NCBI RefSeq assembly: GCF_900129225.1
Contig: NZ_FQUG01000006.1
Coordinates: 18,769 to 82,768 of the forward strand
Length of the DNA stretch: 64,000 nucleotides
DNA from: Schwartzia succinivorans DSM 10502
GTDB taxonomy: Bacteria > Bacillota > Negativicutes > Selenomonadales > Selenomonadaceae
Direction: 5' to 3'
Translations under genes and position numbers: made by a program
Shown: piece by piece, positions 7,165-15,806 of the stretch
Numbering within the stretch: position 1 is the first letter of the stretch
How the letters are laid out: each line of letters opens with the position of its first letter
The notes under the pieces: model-generated
What the model was told of the DNA's origin: nothing
The model's database searches: none
The model's input: the letters and a program-made list of their open reading frames with translations, nothing else

Positions 7165-7875
7165 ATGGCGGATTTACATACGAGAGAATCAGCGTATGCT
7201 TCAACCAGACGGCGTAATTTGATGCTGGCAGTTGGGTTCGGGGCAGTCAGTATAACGCTGTGGCTTTTGTGGGCGAAGGATATCATTTACGGCACGGCAT
7301 TTGACCATCCCATACAATTAAAATTACTGCACTTGGTTGTTTTCGGAGCAACGGGATGGCTGGCTACCCATTTTTGGCAGAACTACAGGAAAACAGCTTC
7401 GGGGGATACCGGAGTCGAGCGTTCACTGGATATTTTGAGTGAGCTTCCTGACGGATATCACGTATTCAGCAATCTGCACGTCGATGGAGCGTTCGTTGGT
7501 ACTGTGGTTGTCGGCAGGAATGGTGTTTTTATCATCAATACGAAAAATCATAACGGGGAAATTACTCCGTCCGATGACCATGAATGGACGCAGAAAAAGG
7601 TTGGGCGTGGAGGAACAGAATATACAGCCACGCTTCGAAATCCTGTGAAGCAGACAAAAAAGCAAATCTACAGCATGTCGCAGTTCCTGAAAAAGAATAA
7701 TATCCGCGCGTGGGTAGACGGCATTGTGTATTTTACGAACCCCGATTTGATTCTTAACGGTACGGGTGACGCGTACACAAACAGAGGGCGCGCGGTTTTG
7801 GAGTTTATATTGGATTACCCCGTGCGTACACCGCTGGATGACAGTACTGTTGACGGGATTGTGAAACTGTTTTAA
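7165..7875 (+). CDS. NERD-domain membrane protein
   Basis: A 236-residue protein with two hydrophobic segments near the N-terminus (about residues 21-41 and 52-70), then a nuclease-related (NERD) domain: ERSLDILSELPDGYHVFSNL, VGTVVVGRNGVFIINTKNH and VKQTKKQIYSM. NERD proteins are predicted nucleases related to the restriction-endonuclease fold; the G..G.fvi.tK pattern is visible. The start is the ATG at 7165 preceded by AAGGAGATATAT; the frame is open upstream but without a ribosome site. Monocistronic. Substrate and role are unknown. Confidence 0.8.
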   Translation: MADLHTRESAYASTRRRNLMLAVGFGAVSITLWLLWAKDIIYGTAFDHPIQLKLLHLVVFGATGWLATHFWQNYRKTASGDTGVERSLDILSELPDGYHVFSNLHVDGAFVGTVVVGRNGVFIINTKNHNGEITPSDDHEWTQKKVGRGGTEYTATLRNPVKQTKKQIYSMSQFLKKNNIRAWVDGIVYFTNPDLILNGTGDAYTNRGRAVLEFILDYPVRTPLDDSTVDGIVKLF

Positions 7876-8033
7876 GGCAGCTCGTGTGCAGAGGTTTGAC
7901 TGAATCATCTATAGGCAAAACCATTTGCATACAACTTTGCGCATGATATATTTTCGACAAAATATTTCCCTTGGCGTTATAATATTCTAAACGTATTTCA
8001 TGCACGGACATTTCACAGTAAAGGACGAATCGA

Positions 8034-9350
8034 ATGGACTCAAAAAATATCAAGCCGGGCGCTAACGCTTCGGCGCTGCTGCCAATACTAATATTTCTCG
8101 TTTTCTATCTGGGCGCGGGTATATGGTATGAATATATCTCCCCGGTGGAAGGACGGATGGGCTTTTATGTGATGTCGGTAGTTGTCGCCTTCGGGCTGGC
8201 GCTTATAGTGGCGTTCATGCAGAACAGCAACCGGACGTTCCTGGAAAATATTCACCTCTGCTCCCAAAGCATAGGCAACGACAACATCACCATCATGCTC
8301 TTTATTTTCCTTATGGCAGGAGCCTTCGGCGGTATCGCAAAGGCCGCGGGAGGCGTGCAGAGCACGGCGCACCTTCTTTTGAACTTTGTTCCCGGCACGT
8401 TTGCAATACCGGGGCTTTTCGTCATCGCGTGTCTTATATCAATGTCCATGGGCACAAGCTGCGGCACTATCACGGTGCTTGTTCCCATAGCCGCTTCCGT
8501 GGCGCAGGACGCTGGGCTGAGCCTGCCCTTTGCGGTTGGTTCCGTAGTGGGCGGTGCCATGTTCGGAGACAATCTTTCCTTTATATCCGATACCACGATA
8601 GCCGCCACCCGTACACAGGGTACTCAGATGAAGGATAAATTTTATGCGAATCTCAAGGTCGCTGTTCCTGCGGCCGTCCTTACTCTTATTTTGCTTTTGG
8701 GGCTTTCCATGAGCGGAAGCCATGTAGACCTTGGAACCTTTGATTACTCCCTGCTTCTGGCGCTGCCGTATTTCATAGTTCTTATTATGGCGCTCAGGGG
8801 AATGAATGTGTTTTTCGTTCTCGGCACGGGAATACTTCTTTTCTTTGTTCTCGGAATTGCCGCAGGGCCTATGACAATCCCTGACGCGTTTTCGGCTATG
8901 GGCGCGGGTACAAGCGGTATGTTTGAGACAATGATAGTCACCATCCTGGCCGCTTCCATAAGTGCCATCATGCGCGACGGCGGCGGATTTGAGGCAATTC
9001 TTACCTTTATCCGCACATATTTCAAGGGACAGCGCGGAGGAAGCTTCGGCATCGGGCTTCTGACGATACTGATGGATATCGCCACAGCCAACAATACCGT
9101 AGCGATTGTGGTGGCAGGGCCGATAGCAAAGACCATAAGCGAGGAATACGGCATCGAGCCCAGGGAGAGCGCGTCCCTTCTCGATACCTGCTCCTGCATC
9201 GCCCAGGGCATAATCCCCTACGGCGCGCAGCTTCTCATAGCTTCCGCCCTCGCAGGCATCGCAAGCCTCGCTATCATCCCGTATCTTTTCTACCCGTTCT
9301 TCCTCGCGGCATGCGTAATAGTATCTATTATGCTGAGCGCAAAAAAGTAA
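8034..9350 (+). CDS. nhaC: Na+/H+ antiporter, NhaC family
   Basis: A 438-residue polytopic membrane protein with about 11-12 hydrophobic segments. Characteristic stretches of the NhaC/ArsB-like antiporters are visible: SMSMGTSCGTITVLVPIAA, GGAMFGDNLSFISDTTIAA and DTCSCIAQGIIPYGAQ. It would exchange Na+ for protons across the inner membrane for pH and sodium homeostasis. The start at 8034 follows AAGGACG. It is monocistronic and followed by a strong terminator at 9363. The exact ion specificity cannot be read from sequence; some NhaC homologues exchange organic acids. Confidence 0.88.
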   Translation: MDSKNIKPGANASALLPILIFLVFYLGAGIWYEYISPVEGRMGFYVMSVVVAFGLALIVAFMQNSNRTFLENIHLCSQSIGNDNITIMLFIFLMAGAFGGIAKAAGGVQSTAHLLLNFVPGTFAIPGLFVIACLISMSMGTSCGTITVLVPIAASVAQDAGLSLPFAVGSVVGGAMFGDNLSFISDTTIAATRTQGTQMKDKFYANLKVAVPAAVLTLILLLGLSMSGSHVDLGTFDYSLLLALPYFIVLIMALRGMNVFFVLGTGILLFFVLGIAAGPMTIPDAFSAMGAGTSGMFETMIVTILAASISAIMRDGGGFEAILTFIRTYFKGQRGGSFGIGLLTILMDIATANNTVAIVVAGPIAKTISEEYGIEPRESASLLDTCSCIAQGIIPYGAQLLIASALAGIASLAIIPYLFYPFFLAACVIVSIMLSAKK

Positions 9351-9362
9351 TCATAACTACAG

Positions 9363-9400
9363 AAAACCCACGGCAGAGAATCTCTTTACCGTGGGTTTTA
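9363..9400 (+). terminator. Terminator after the antiporter gene
   Basis: AAAACCCACGG pairs perfectly with CCGTGGGTTTT, followed by ATTTTGTTT. It sits 12 bases after the nhaC-like stop and can also serve the convergent toxin gene. Confidence 0.9.
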
Positions 9401-9424
9401 TTTTGTTTAAACAACTCGTATGTA

Positions 9425-9700
9425 TTAAAACAAGTCACTGTGAGTTCCCGTGCGTGCTAAAAGCAACGTGAGCTTATCTTCATAAATCCTATATACCAGA
9501 ATCCAATCCGGCTGAATATGACATTCTCTATAACCGGCATAATTACCCGTAAGCGGATGGTCCTTGTATCTGCCGTCCAGCTTCTGCCCGGTTCTTAAAA
9601 GCTCAATAACATCTTTAAGCAGATTAGTATTCAGATTCCGTTTCTTCGCAAGCTTTATGTCTTTTTGAAATTTGTTTGTAAATTGAACTTTTAGAATCAT
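9425..9700 (-). CDS. Type II toxin, YafQ/RelE family mRNA interferase
   Basis: A 91-residue toxin of the RelE/ParE superfamily, YafQ type. It begins MILKVQFTNKFQKDIKLAKKR and has the typical HPLTGNYAGYRECHIQPDW segment, then LVYRIYEDKLTLLLARTGTH. The RECHI.PDW and TGTHSDLF elements include the catalytic histidines and aspartate of YafQ-like ribosome-dependent RNases. Its start overlaps the antitoxin stop (ATGA), the usual coupling. It would cleave mRNA on the ribosome when free of antitoxin. Confidence 0.9.
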   Translation of the reverse strand: MILKVQFTNKFQKDIKLAKKRNLNTNLLKDVIELLRTGQKLDGRYKDHPLTGNYAGYRECHIQPDWILVYRIYEDKLTLLLARTGTHSDLF

Positions 9701-9957
9701 ATCCCCAAATCCTTATAAAGCTCCTCCGTGTCCGTATAAACCTTGCTGAGACCTTTTCCGGCTTCGATTTCACGTATAGTTTTTAATAACTCCGAATCCT
9801 TCCCGGCAACAGTAAAAGGAATACGGTTCTGATTATCAATTTGGTGAAGCAGCATATTAACTGCAGTACTCATGTTCAATCCCATTGTTTTAAGTTTTTC
9901 CTCAACACGCTTCTTTAGTTCGCTCTCAACACGAACCTGTACTATAGCAGTCGCCAT
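9697..9957 (-). CDS. RelB/DinJ family antitoxin
   Basis: An 86-residue ribbon-helix-helix antitoxin: MATAIVQVRVESELKKRVE is the DNA-binding strand and first helix, LNMSTAVNMLLHQI the second helix, and the acidic tail would wrap the toxin. I choose the ATG at 9957, preceded by GGAGGTG, over one three codons upstream. It is first in the operon, as is usual for relBE/dinJ-yafQ, and should autoregulate its promoter together with the toxin. Confidence 0.9.
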   Translation of the reverse strand: MATAIVQVRVESELKKRVEEKLKTMGLNMSTAVNMLLHQIDNQNRIPFTVAGKDSELLKTIREIEAGKGLSKVYTDTEELYKDLGI

Positions 9958-10038
9958 AATAATCACCTCCGCAGTTCTATTATATAATAATTACAATATA
10001 TATACAATGTCCTGCTGCTATCCTATTGTGCATAACAC

Positions 10039-10070
10039 AAAAACCCGCCGTCCAAAGACAGCGGGTTTTG
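10039..10070. terminator. Terminator after mscL (bidirectional)
   Basis: AAAACCCGC and GCGGGTTTT form a stem with A and T runs on both sides. It lies just past the mscL stop on the minus strand. Confidence 0.8.
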
Positions 10071-10087
10071 TTATTTTCGTATTTCTG

Positions 10088-10519
10088 TCATTCCGCAGGC
10101 AGCTCGCTTGTGCAGTGCGGGCAGCGGGTAGCATCATCCGCGATGGTACTCTTGCAGAAGGGGCATGTTCTTGCAGGCTTTTCCTCTTTCTTCGGGAAGA
10201 GCTTATTGACCTGCTGAATCATGAGGAACACTGCGAAGGCGACTATCAGAAAGTCGATAACGCCATTGATGAAATGACCGTAGGCGATAACAGGAAGTCC
10301 TGCCTTCTGTGCCTCTGCCAGCGTTGCCGCAGGTGTGGAGGACAGGTTGATGAACAGGTTGGAAAAATCCACGCGGCCCATCAGCATCCCGAGAGGCCCC
10401 ATGAGAATATCGCTTACGAATGAGGACGCGACCTTACCGAACGCCGCGCCGATGATAACGCCGACAGCCATATCCATGACATTGCCGCGCATGATAAACT
10501 TCTTGAACTCTTCAAACAT
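10088..10519 (-). CDS. mscL: Large-conductance mechanosensitive channel with zinc-ribbon tail
   Basis: A 143-residue MscL. The N-terminus [20 protein letters not shown] and first membrane helix with [20 protein letters not shown] match the pore-lining helix; the second helix is around residues 85-105 ([16 protein letters not shown]). The cytoplasmic C-terminus carries a zinc-ribbon-like [18 protein letters not shown] in place of a plain helical bundle. The channel releases solutes on osmotic downshock. Monocistronic, with its own terminator. The zinc-ribbon tail is found in a subset of Firmicute MscL proteins. Confidence 0.95.
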   Translation of the reverse strand: MFEEFKKFIMRGNVMDMAVGVIIGAAFGKVASSFVSDILMGPLGMLMGRVDFSNLFINLSSTPAATLAEAQKAGLPVIAYGHFINGVIDFLIVAFAVFLMIQQVNKLFPKKEEKPARTCPFCKSTIADDATRCPHCTSELPAE

Positions 10520-10563
10520 AGAATCGCTCCTTCGTTTTAGTTATAACTGTGACGAAACGGCCA

Positions 10564-11253
10564 TCATTCATTGCGCTCCGCCGCCTTTTCCAGAATCTTC
10601 TTCTGCTCCTTGGATATAGGGAAGATATACGAGCGGATATCCGCGTCACGGAGTACCTCCTCCAGCGCGTCCATAGTCAGCGCCTGAACATCTATGGAAA
10701 GGCTGTATTCGTCCCGCTCCCAGCGGCTCGCGTGATAATCCTTCACCTTGTCGGATTTCTTGTCATAGACATAGAGAGAAAGCGAGGCAATACTCTCCAC
10801 CATGAAGCTGCTGTCCCAATTCATCGAAAGGAATTCCCGCTGATAATGTGTCTCCACAACGGCACATATAACAAGGTCTGCGGGAACTGTCTCCGAAACG
10901 CTGCGAATCGCATCGGCATAGATTGATTTTTTACGCCCGCTTTTAAGACCGTCCTTAAAGGCATATTCCACATCAGTATAGGGCAGATGCTCAACCCAGT
11001 GCATTGTTTCGTTAAGGGGAACATGAATTTCCTGCTCCATACGCTCGAGAATCTCATCCATCTCGCCCCTGCTTATCCATCCGCCTGTGCGGTCCACAAC
11101 AGGAACCAGGGCAATCCTCAGAGGCTTTTCACGATTCTCCAGGGGCGCGGGCGCCGGGGCAGCTGTACTCTGCTCCGCCGCTTCGCCAAATGGAATGGAA
11201 AGAAGCATTATCCACAAAAAAAGAAACGCTGAAAAAATCCTTCGCATGTCCAT
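10564..11253 (-). CDS. Secreted protein of unknown function
   Basis: A 229-residue protein with a clear signal peptide (basic start, hydrophobic core about residues 7-22, and a cleavage site near GEAAE). After an Ala/Pro linker there is a globular domain beginning PLRIALVPVVDRTGGW, a pattern seen in periplasmic proteins that probe or assemble envelope structures, followed by Asp/Glu-rich helices. It is predicted to act in the periplasm. It lies 12 bases downstream of cdd on the same strand and may be cotranscribed. No family is firmly recognised. Confidence 0.65.
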   Translation of the reverse strand: MDMRRIFSAFLFLWIMLLSIPFGEAAEQSTAAPAPAPLENREKPLRIALVPVVDRTGGWISRGEMDEILERMEQEIHVPLNETMHWVEHLPYTDVEYAFKDGLKSGRKKSIYADAIRSVSETVPADLVICAVVETHYQREFLSMNWDSSFMVESIASLSLYVYDKKSDKVKDYHASRWERDEYSLSIDVQALTMDALEEVLRDADIRSYIFPISKEQKKILEKAAERNE

Positions 11254-11265
11254 TCCTCCCCGGAA

Positions 11266-11676
11266 TCATCCCTCTTTGAAGTTGCGAACCTTTCCTGTAG
11301 CACACGGCGCGAGATCCATCAGGTCCGCCAGCTCAATGTCACCCTTGAGGTTAGCCATGATGATGTCGCGAATCTTGAACTCTGCCATGACCTGGCAGCA
11401 GGCTCCGCAGGGAACACACGGCTCGTCCGTGTCTGCAACCACCGCGATGGCATCAAACTCACGCTTGCTGTCGGCAACCGCCTTGAAAATGGCGACACGC
11501 TCCGCGCAGCAGGAGCTTCCGTATGCTGCGTTCTCGATGCTGCAGCCTCCGTAAAGCGTACCGTCGCTGGCGAGTACACAGGCGCCTACCGGACGTCCCG
11601 AGTATGGGCTGTGCGCTTTTGCCATTGCGTCCTTTGCCATACGTATCATCGTATCAATAATTTCTTCATTGATCAT
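11266..11676 (-). CDS. cdd: Cytidine deaminase
   Basis: A 136-residue homotetramer-type cytidine deaminase that converts (deoxy)cytidine to (deoxy)uridine in pyrimidine salvage. The zinc site is visible as CCAERVAIF (Cys-Ala-Glu with the proton-shuttling Glu) and PCGACCQVM (PCxxC). The N-terminal AHSPYSGRPVGACV and the SIENAAYG substrate loop are typical. The length matches the family. A cluster of DnaA-box sequences lies about 100-150 bases upstream (11780-11824). Confidence 0.96.
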   Translation of the reverse strand: MINEEIIDTMIRMAKDAMAKAHSPYSGRPVGACVLASDGTLYGGCSIENAAYGSSCCAERVAIFKAVADSKREFDAIAVVADTDEPCVPCGACCQVMAEFKIRDIIMANLKGDIELADLMDLAPCATGKVRNFKEG

Positions 11677-11779
11677 TATTTTTCGCCCCCCTCTCTGCCC
11701 TTACCTATAATTTAATTTCTGTTTTCATCATACGGTTTTTGTGCCTAAAAATCAAGGATATCAAGCATATATATACACA

Positions 11780-11824
11780 TTATCCACAAAATAGTGGATA
11801 ATTTACCCCCATGCCTGTGGATAA
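11780..11824. promoter_or_regulatory. Cluster of three DnaA-box sequences upstream of cdd
   Basis: TTATCCACA at 11780-11788 and TGTGGATAA at 11816-11824 are perfect consensus DnaA boxes in opposite orientation. AGTGGATAA at 11793-11801 differs by one base. They lie in the intergenic DNA upstream of the cytidine deaminase gene, 43 kb from dnaA. A role in DnaA-dependent control or DnaA titration is inferred. Confidence 0.6.
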
Positions 11825-11935
11825 TGTTAATAACTTGGTGCATAACTCAATATATCGGAGTAAAAATTTGTCAACCGCAAGATTTAGTTCAGATTATTTT
11901 CAGCTTTCCACAGTTTTTTGGGGAAAGCTTTTTTC

Positions 11936-12415
11936 TCAGATTTCATCCTTCCATTCACTGAAGGGATGCTCCGCGAGATTTGAGTTGTAATAGTGAGGAT
12001 CTCCCGATACCTCACGCCCCAGCCATTCGGGACGGCTGAAAGCCTCGTCCTCGGATTTAAGCTCCACCTCGGCAATCATAAGCCCTTCATTCTCCCCGAA
12101 GAACTTATCCACCTCCCAGGTGTGCACACCGTCCTCCGCGGGAATGAGATAACGTGTCTTATCTATAAGAGGCCGCCTGCAGAACTCAAACAGCTTTTCC
12201 GCGTCATCCACAGGAATAGGATATTCAAACTCCGCCCGTGTGATGCCTGTAGTCTTTCCCTTCAACGTCAGAAACGCCTTGTCATCCTGCCTGCGGACGC
12301 GCACCAGCATAGTACCGTCTCCCTGAAGATAGCCCTGCTTTACGCGGATGCCCTTCTCAGGCTGCCGGAACAGCTTTTCATCCACAAGAAACTTCCGCTC
12401 AATCTCTAGTGCCAT
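11936..12415 (-). CDS. CYTH domain protein
   Basis: A 159-residue protein starting MALEIERKFLV, the EIERKFL signature of the CYTH superfamily (class IV adenylate cyclase, thiamine triphosphatase, short triphosphatases). Further conserved strands are visible: LVRVRRQDDKAFLTLKG, ITRAEFEYPI and WEVDKFFGENEGLMIAEVEL. These acidic and basic residues bind divalent metal and triphosphate in a tunnel. The ATG at 12415 has an AGGAGG site; the frame is open upstream. In bacteria most such proteins are inorganic triphosphatases; the exact substrate is not determined here. Confidence 0.88.
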   Translation of the reverse strand: MALEIERKFLVDEKLFRQPEKGIRVKQGYLQGDGTMLVRVRRQDDKAFLTLKGKTTGITRAEFEYPIPVDDAEKLFEFCRRPLIDKTRYLIPAEDGVHTWEVDKFFGENEGLMIAEVELKSEDEAFSRPEWLGREVSGDPHYYNSNLAEHPFSEWKDEI

Positions 12416-12481
12416 ATCTTTTCCTCCTGTACCTTCCTTTTTCTTTTCATTCATATTATATATCATAATTTTGCTGTGAAA

Positions 12482-12520
12482 AGTTTGTCGCAGACAAACT
12501 CTAAACAAACATGCTATAAT
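12482..12520 (+). promoter_or_regulatory. Dyad and -10 element before the LCP gene
   Basis: AGTTTGTC and GACAAACT form a perfect inverted repeat (12482-12500), followed 14 bases later by TATAAT (12515-12520). The hairpin resembles that of the small repeats at 4435-4564 and 43644-43900, which also end near TATAA. No clear -35 is seen. Confidence 0.4.
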
Positions 12521-12584
12521 AGCAACAATGATGATAACAGATTTCTATTGAAATTATTAAATTGAAAAGAAAGAAGTCGTTTTT

Positions 12585-13925
12585 TTGGGCAAGAAGAAAA
12601 ACTACAAACCGGCACATGCGAAAAAGAAAAGCCACATATGGATGTGGGTTCTGATGGTTGTCGTGTTCCTCGTCGCAGCAGCGGCAGGAGCGCTTTTTGC
12701 TTCCTCCAGTCTTTTTGATACGGAGAAGCTTGACCGCAAGGAGAAAAAGGAATTTACCATGCTGGTGGCAAAGGACAAGGCCACAGTCATGATTATGGGT
12801 GTCGATGAGCGTGCCGATGACGCGGGGCGTTCGGATACGCTGATGTTTGCATCCATCGACCCGAAGAAAAGACAGGCATCGCTTCTCTCCATTCCCCGTG
12901 ATACCCGAGTAAAAATCAAGGGCTACGGCTGGGACAAAATCAACGCTGCCTACGCTTACGGCGGACGGCGGCTCACCCAGTCAACGGTGGAGGATTTCCT
13001 CGATACCCCCGTTGACCACTACATATCCATCAACACCCGCGCCTTCCCGCGCATCATTGACGCCATCGGCGGCATTGATATAAACGTAGAAAAGCGCATG
13101 TACTACATTGATGAATGGGATGACGCAGTACCGGGCGGCCTCGTCATCGACCTGTACCCCGGCATGCAGCACATGGACGGCGTCACCGCCATGAGCTATG
13201 TCCGCTACCGTGACGAAGAGGGCGATATCGGACGAATCGCGCGGCAGCAGAAATTCATGCGCGCCGTCATGGACAAGGTCACATCTCCATCCATCATCAT
13301 GAAGCTCCCCTCCGCTGTCAGCGAGGTAATAAGCTCCGTTGATACAGACCTCTCGGTAAGACAGCTTCTTGAATTCGCGGGCGCGCTGAAGGAAGCACAG
13401 GTCAACGGACTTCATACGGAAATGGTGGAAGGACGTCCTCTGTATATCGACGGAATCAGCTACTGGATTCCTGACATCACAAAGACAAGACGCCAGCTGG
13501 CATCAATGCTGGGCATAACAATGAGTCAGCGCGCGCTGGCTGAAATGGAACGCGAGGATGCGGAGTACGAAAGCTCCATTCCTGACGGAGCCTCCGAGGT
13601 TCCCGAGGACGACAAGAGCATCGGACGCATACTTAATCCCCGCAGGGATTCAAGGGACGCAAAAAATTCTAAGGACATAAGGGACAGCAGAGACCTAAGA
13701 GATCCAAGCGGAAGACCGCTTCCGTCACTGCCGGCAGGCCCGCAGTCCAAGCTTCCTCCGTCGGCAGCTTCTTCCGAGGATGCAGACGAGGAAGAAACGG
13801 AAAGCCGCACGGAAAACAGCCGCACAACGGCACCTACGGCTCCAACAGCACCATCCGCTCCATCAGCTCCCGTCGCACCTTCCACAAACGTGCCCAGCAT
13901 GGGTTCAAGCGGAAAAAGCAGATAA
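12585..13925 (+). CDS. LytR-CpsA-Psr (LCP) family transferase
   Basis: A 446-residue membrane-anchored LCP protein. A single membrane helix (about residues 18-40) precedes the LCP domain: TVMIMGVDERADDAGRSDTL, LLSIPRDTRVKIKG, KINAAYAYGG, IDAIGGIDINV and a YVRYRDEEGDIGRIARQQKF segment. The Arg and Asp residues bind polyprenyl-linked glycopolymers and metal. The family transfers glycopolymers from lipid carrier to peptidoglycan or similar acceptors. The start is a TTG at 12585. The last 110 residues are low-complexity: charged repeats of RDxRD type, then Ala/Pro/Ser/Thr-rich. A terminator follows. Confidence 0.92.
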   Translation: MGKKKNYKPAHAKKKSHIWMWVLMVVVFLVAAAAGALFASSSLFDTEKLDRKEKKEFTMLVAKDKATVMIMGVDERADDAGRSDTLMFASIDPKKRQASLLSIPRDTRVKIKGYGWDKINAAYAYGGRRLTQSTVEDFLDTPVDHYISINTRAFPRIIDAIGGIDINVEKRMYYIDEWDDAVPGGLVIDLYPGMQHMDGVTAMSYVRYRDEEGDIGRIARQQKFMRAVMDKVTSPSIIMKLPSAVSEVISSVDTDLSVRQLLEFAGALKEAQVNGLHTEMVEGRPLYIDGISYWIPDITKTRRQLASMLGITMSQRALAEMEREDAEYESSIPDGASEVPEDDKSIGRILNPRRDSRDAKNSKDIRDSRDLRDPSGRPLPSLPAGPQSKLPPSAASSEDADEEETESRTENSRTTAPTAPTAPSAPSAPVAPSTNVPSMGSSGKSR

Positions 13926-13931
13926 AAACCA

Positions 13932-13968
13932 AAAGACCGTCGCACGAAAATGTGCGGCGGTCTTTTTT
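13932..13968 (+). terminator. Terminator after the LCP gene
   Basis: AAAGACCGTCGCAC pairs with GTGCGGCGGTCTTT (one G-U pair), followed by a T run. Confidence 0.9.
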
Positions 13969-14029
13969 ACTTGCGCATGTAAAAATAGTGTAATTTTAGT
14001 GTAAAAAATGCTGCTTTTTCTTTTATTCT

Positions 14030-14503
14030 TTACTCTTTGCCCAGCATTCCGATTTCTATCGGAGCCTCGCCCTTTATGCAGTAATAATATTTTCCGTCCC
14101 TGAACACAACTGCCGCGGATTCCTTCGCAGCCTGCAGCCGCGTCATATTTTCTTCGGAAATTCCGTAGATGCGCGCCACCTCCGCAGGTGACTGCGGGGG
14201 AAATTCCTTTCTTCTCTGCTTTTTATGAAAGCGCAGCCAGTTGTAGAACTGCCAGCCTCCCAGCACCACAGCGGCGCCGATGGAGGACACGAAAAGTATG
14301 AAGAAAATCTGCTCAAGGCTGTCATTTGCTTCAACGTAAAGCTTGATGTAAAGCGTATGTATCAGAAATATCCACATCGCCGCAGTGAGGATAAAGGCTG
14401 TAAGGGATTCCAGCGCCCTTACCAGGATACTCCTTCTGTCCTTTGCGTCGTATACCAGCTTCGCAAGCCCATGAGCTTTATTTTGATGTATTACATTTTC
14501 CAT
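14030..14503 (-). CDS. pgaD: PgaD-like membrane protein
   Basis: A 157-residue protein with two membrane helices (about residues 32-55 and 65-88) followed by a cytoplasmic tail. Size, topology and position after pgaC match PgaD, the partner that forms the poly-GlcNAc synthase with PgaC and, in Gammaproteobacteria, responds to cyclic di-GMP. Sequence conservation in this family is low, so the call rests partly on context. Its start overlaps the pgaC stop (TAATG). The C-terminal ARIYGISEENMTRLQAAK helix is unlike E. coli PgaD. Confidence 0.75.
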   Translation of the reverse strand: MENVIHQNKAHGLAKLVYDAKDRRSILVRALESLTAFILTAAMWIFLIHTLYIKLYVEANDSLEQIFFILFVSSIGAAVVLGGWQFYNWLRFHKKQRRKEFPPQSPAEVARIYGISEENMTRLQAAKESAAVVFRDGKYYYCIKGEAPIEIGMLGKE

Positions 14504-15795
14504 TAAGGCTTAATCCCCCTGTCCGGGCTGGCCCATACCGCCATGGTGCTCATGTCCCTTCTCAGCCCCGCTGGAGCAGCCGAAACTGCCGCGAGAGCGT
14601 TGAAAATCCAGTACACCACAGGATACCAGACAACCCAAAAGTAATTTTTCATCAGCGTTCTGTCGTAATGTCCGTCGATAAAGATGCTCACCGCAAACTG
14701 TATCAGGCAAACCAGTGATATGACAGAACCCTTCCAGTTAATCAGGGGATTTCCTATATCGGGAAGATACACGGCATAGTTTACGCCCATGTATTCCATC
14801 AAAAGCATAACCGACCAAAGCATCGTGCAGAAAAGGAAGGAATAGGACCAGAACATCCCGAGAAAATACTCAGCGTACACGGGCCAGATACGGCGCTCCT
14901 TCCAGCTGCGCCACACGTCGGCATGGGTGCGCATGACCTCTACGCCGCCCTGCGCCCAGCGCTTCCGCTGATTCCATATTCCCGTGAGCGTCTCAGGCAC
15001 CAGCATCCAGCAGACCATTTTAGGCTCATAGCGCACATCCCAGAACTTCGTTTCCATCTTCCAGGTCATCTCTATATCGTCGGTGATGGCGTTGTTGCTC
15101 CAAAGGCCCGCATTGATTATGGCAGTACGCCGCCATGCCGCCACGACTCCCGATACCGTCATGACCTTTCCCAGTATCCGCTGGGTACGCTTTATCAACC
15201 CGATAACACTGGAATACTCCGCAGTCTGGATTTTCGCCAGAAGCGATGTGCGGTTCCTGACTCTCGGATTTCCCGTGACCGCGCCCACCCGGGGGAAATT
15301 GTTGAAATGCCACACAGCCCACTCGATGGCATGCTCGTCCAGCATGGAATCCGCATCCAGTGTCAGTATGATTTCCCCGTGGCTCATGGCAAGAGCGAGA
15401 TTCAGACCGTTTGCCTTGCCGAGATTCTTCTCCAGCTTCAGAATCCGAAGCTTCGGATATTCCTCCGTGAGCCCTTCCAGAACCTCCTGTGTGCCGTCGG
15501 TGCTGGCATCATTTATTACAATGACCTCCAGCTGCCTGTACCTGTTGGCAAAAATCGAATGAACCGCGTCGGCTATATCCCGCTCCTCGTTATGCGCCGG
15601 GATAAGCACAGACACCAGCGGATATTTATCAAGCTTCGGCGCTGTCTCCTCTCTTCCCTTTTCCCATCTAAGATAAAAGCATATTCCGCCAATCATCCAC
15701 AAAATGCTCATAATCAGCGGATAATAAAACACAAACTCAGCCAACCATGAAATAAAACTGTATATCAAACCATTCATCCTTACAACTCTAAACAA
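14503..15795 (-). CDS. pgaC: Poly-beta-1,6-GlcNAc synthase
   Basis: A 430-residue processive family-2 glycosyltransferase that polymerises UDP-GlcNAc into poly-N-acetylglucosamine at the inner membrane. Visible motifs are the nucleotide-binding DASTDGTQ, the catalytic LDADSM (DxD region), the acceptor-site TDDIEM and the QRKRWAQGG (QxxRW) motif. There is one N-terminal and about three C-terminal membrane segments. It is third in a tightly packed operon, 11 bases after pgaB. Confidence 0.95.
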   Translation of the reverse strand: MFRVVRMNGLIYSFISWLAEFVFYYPLIMSILWMIGGICFYLRWEKGREETAPKLDKYPLVSVLIPAHNEERDIADAVHSIFANRYRQLEVIVINDASTDGTQEVLEGLTEEYPKLRILKLEKNLGKANGLNLALAMSHGEIILTLDADSMLDEHAIEWAVWHFNNFPRVGAVTGNPRVRNRTSLLAKIQTAEYSSVIGLIKRTQRILGKVMTVSGVVAAWRRTAIINAGLWSNNAITDDIEMTWKMETKFWDVRYEPKMVCWMLVPETLTGIWNQRKRWAQGGVEVMRTHADVWRSWKERRIWPVYAEYFLGMFWSYSFLFCTMLWSVMLLMEYMGVNYAVYLPDIGNPLINWKGSVISLVCLIQFAVSIFIDGHYDRTLMKNYFWVVWYPVVYWIFNALAAVSAAPAGLRRDMSTMAVWASPDRGIKP

Positions 15796-15806
15796 AAAAT
15801 CAAAAA

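Noticed and set aside
14923..15750. A 275-codon plus-strand frame opposite pgaC
   Set aside because: Antisense to a clear glycosyltransferase gene; no start signal.
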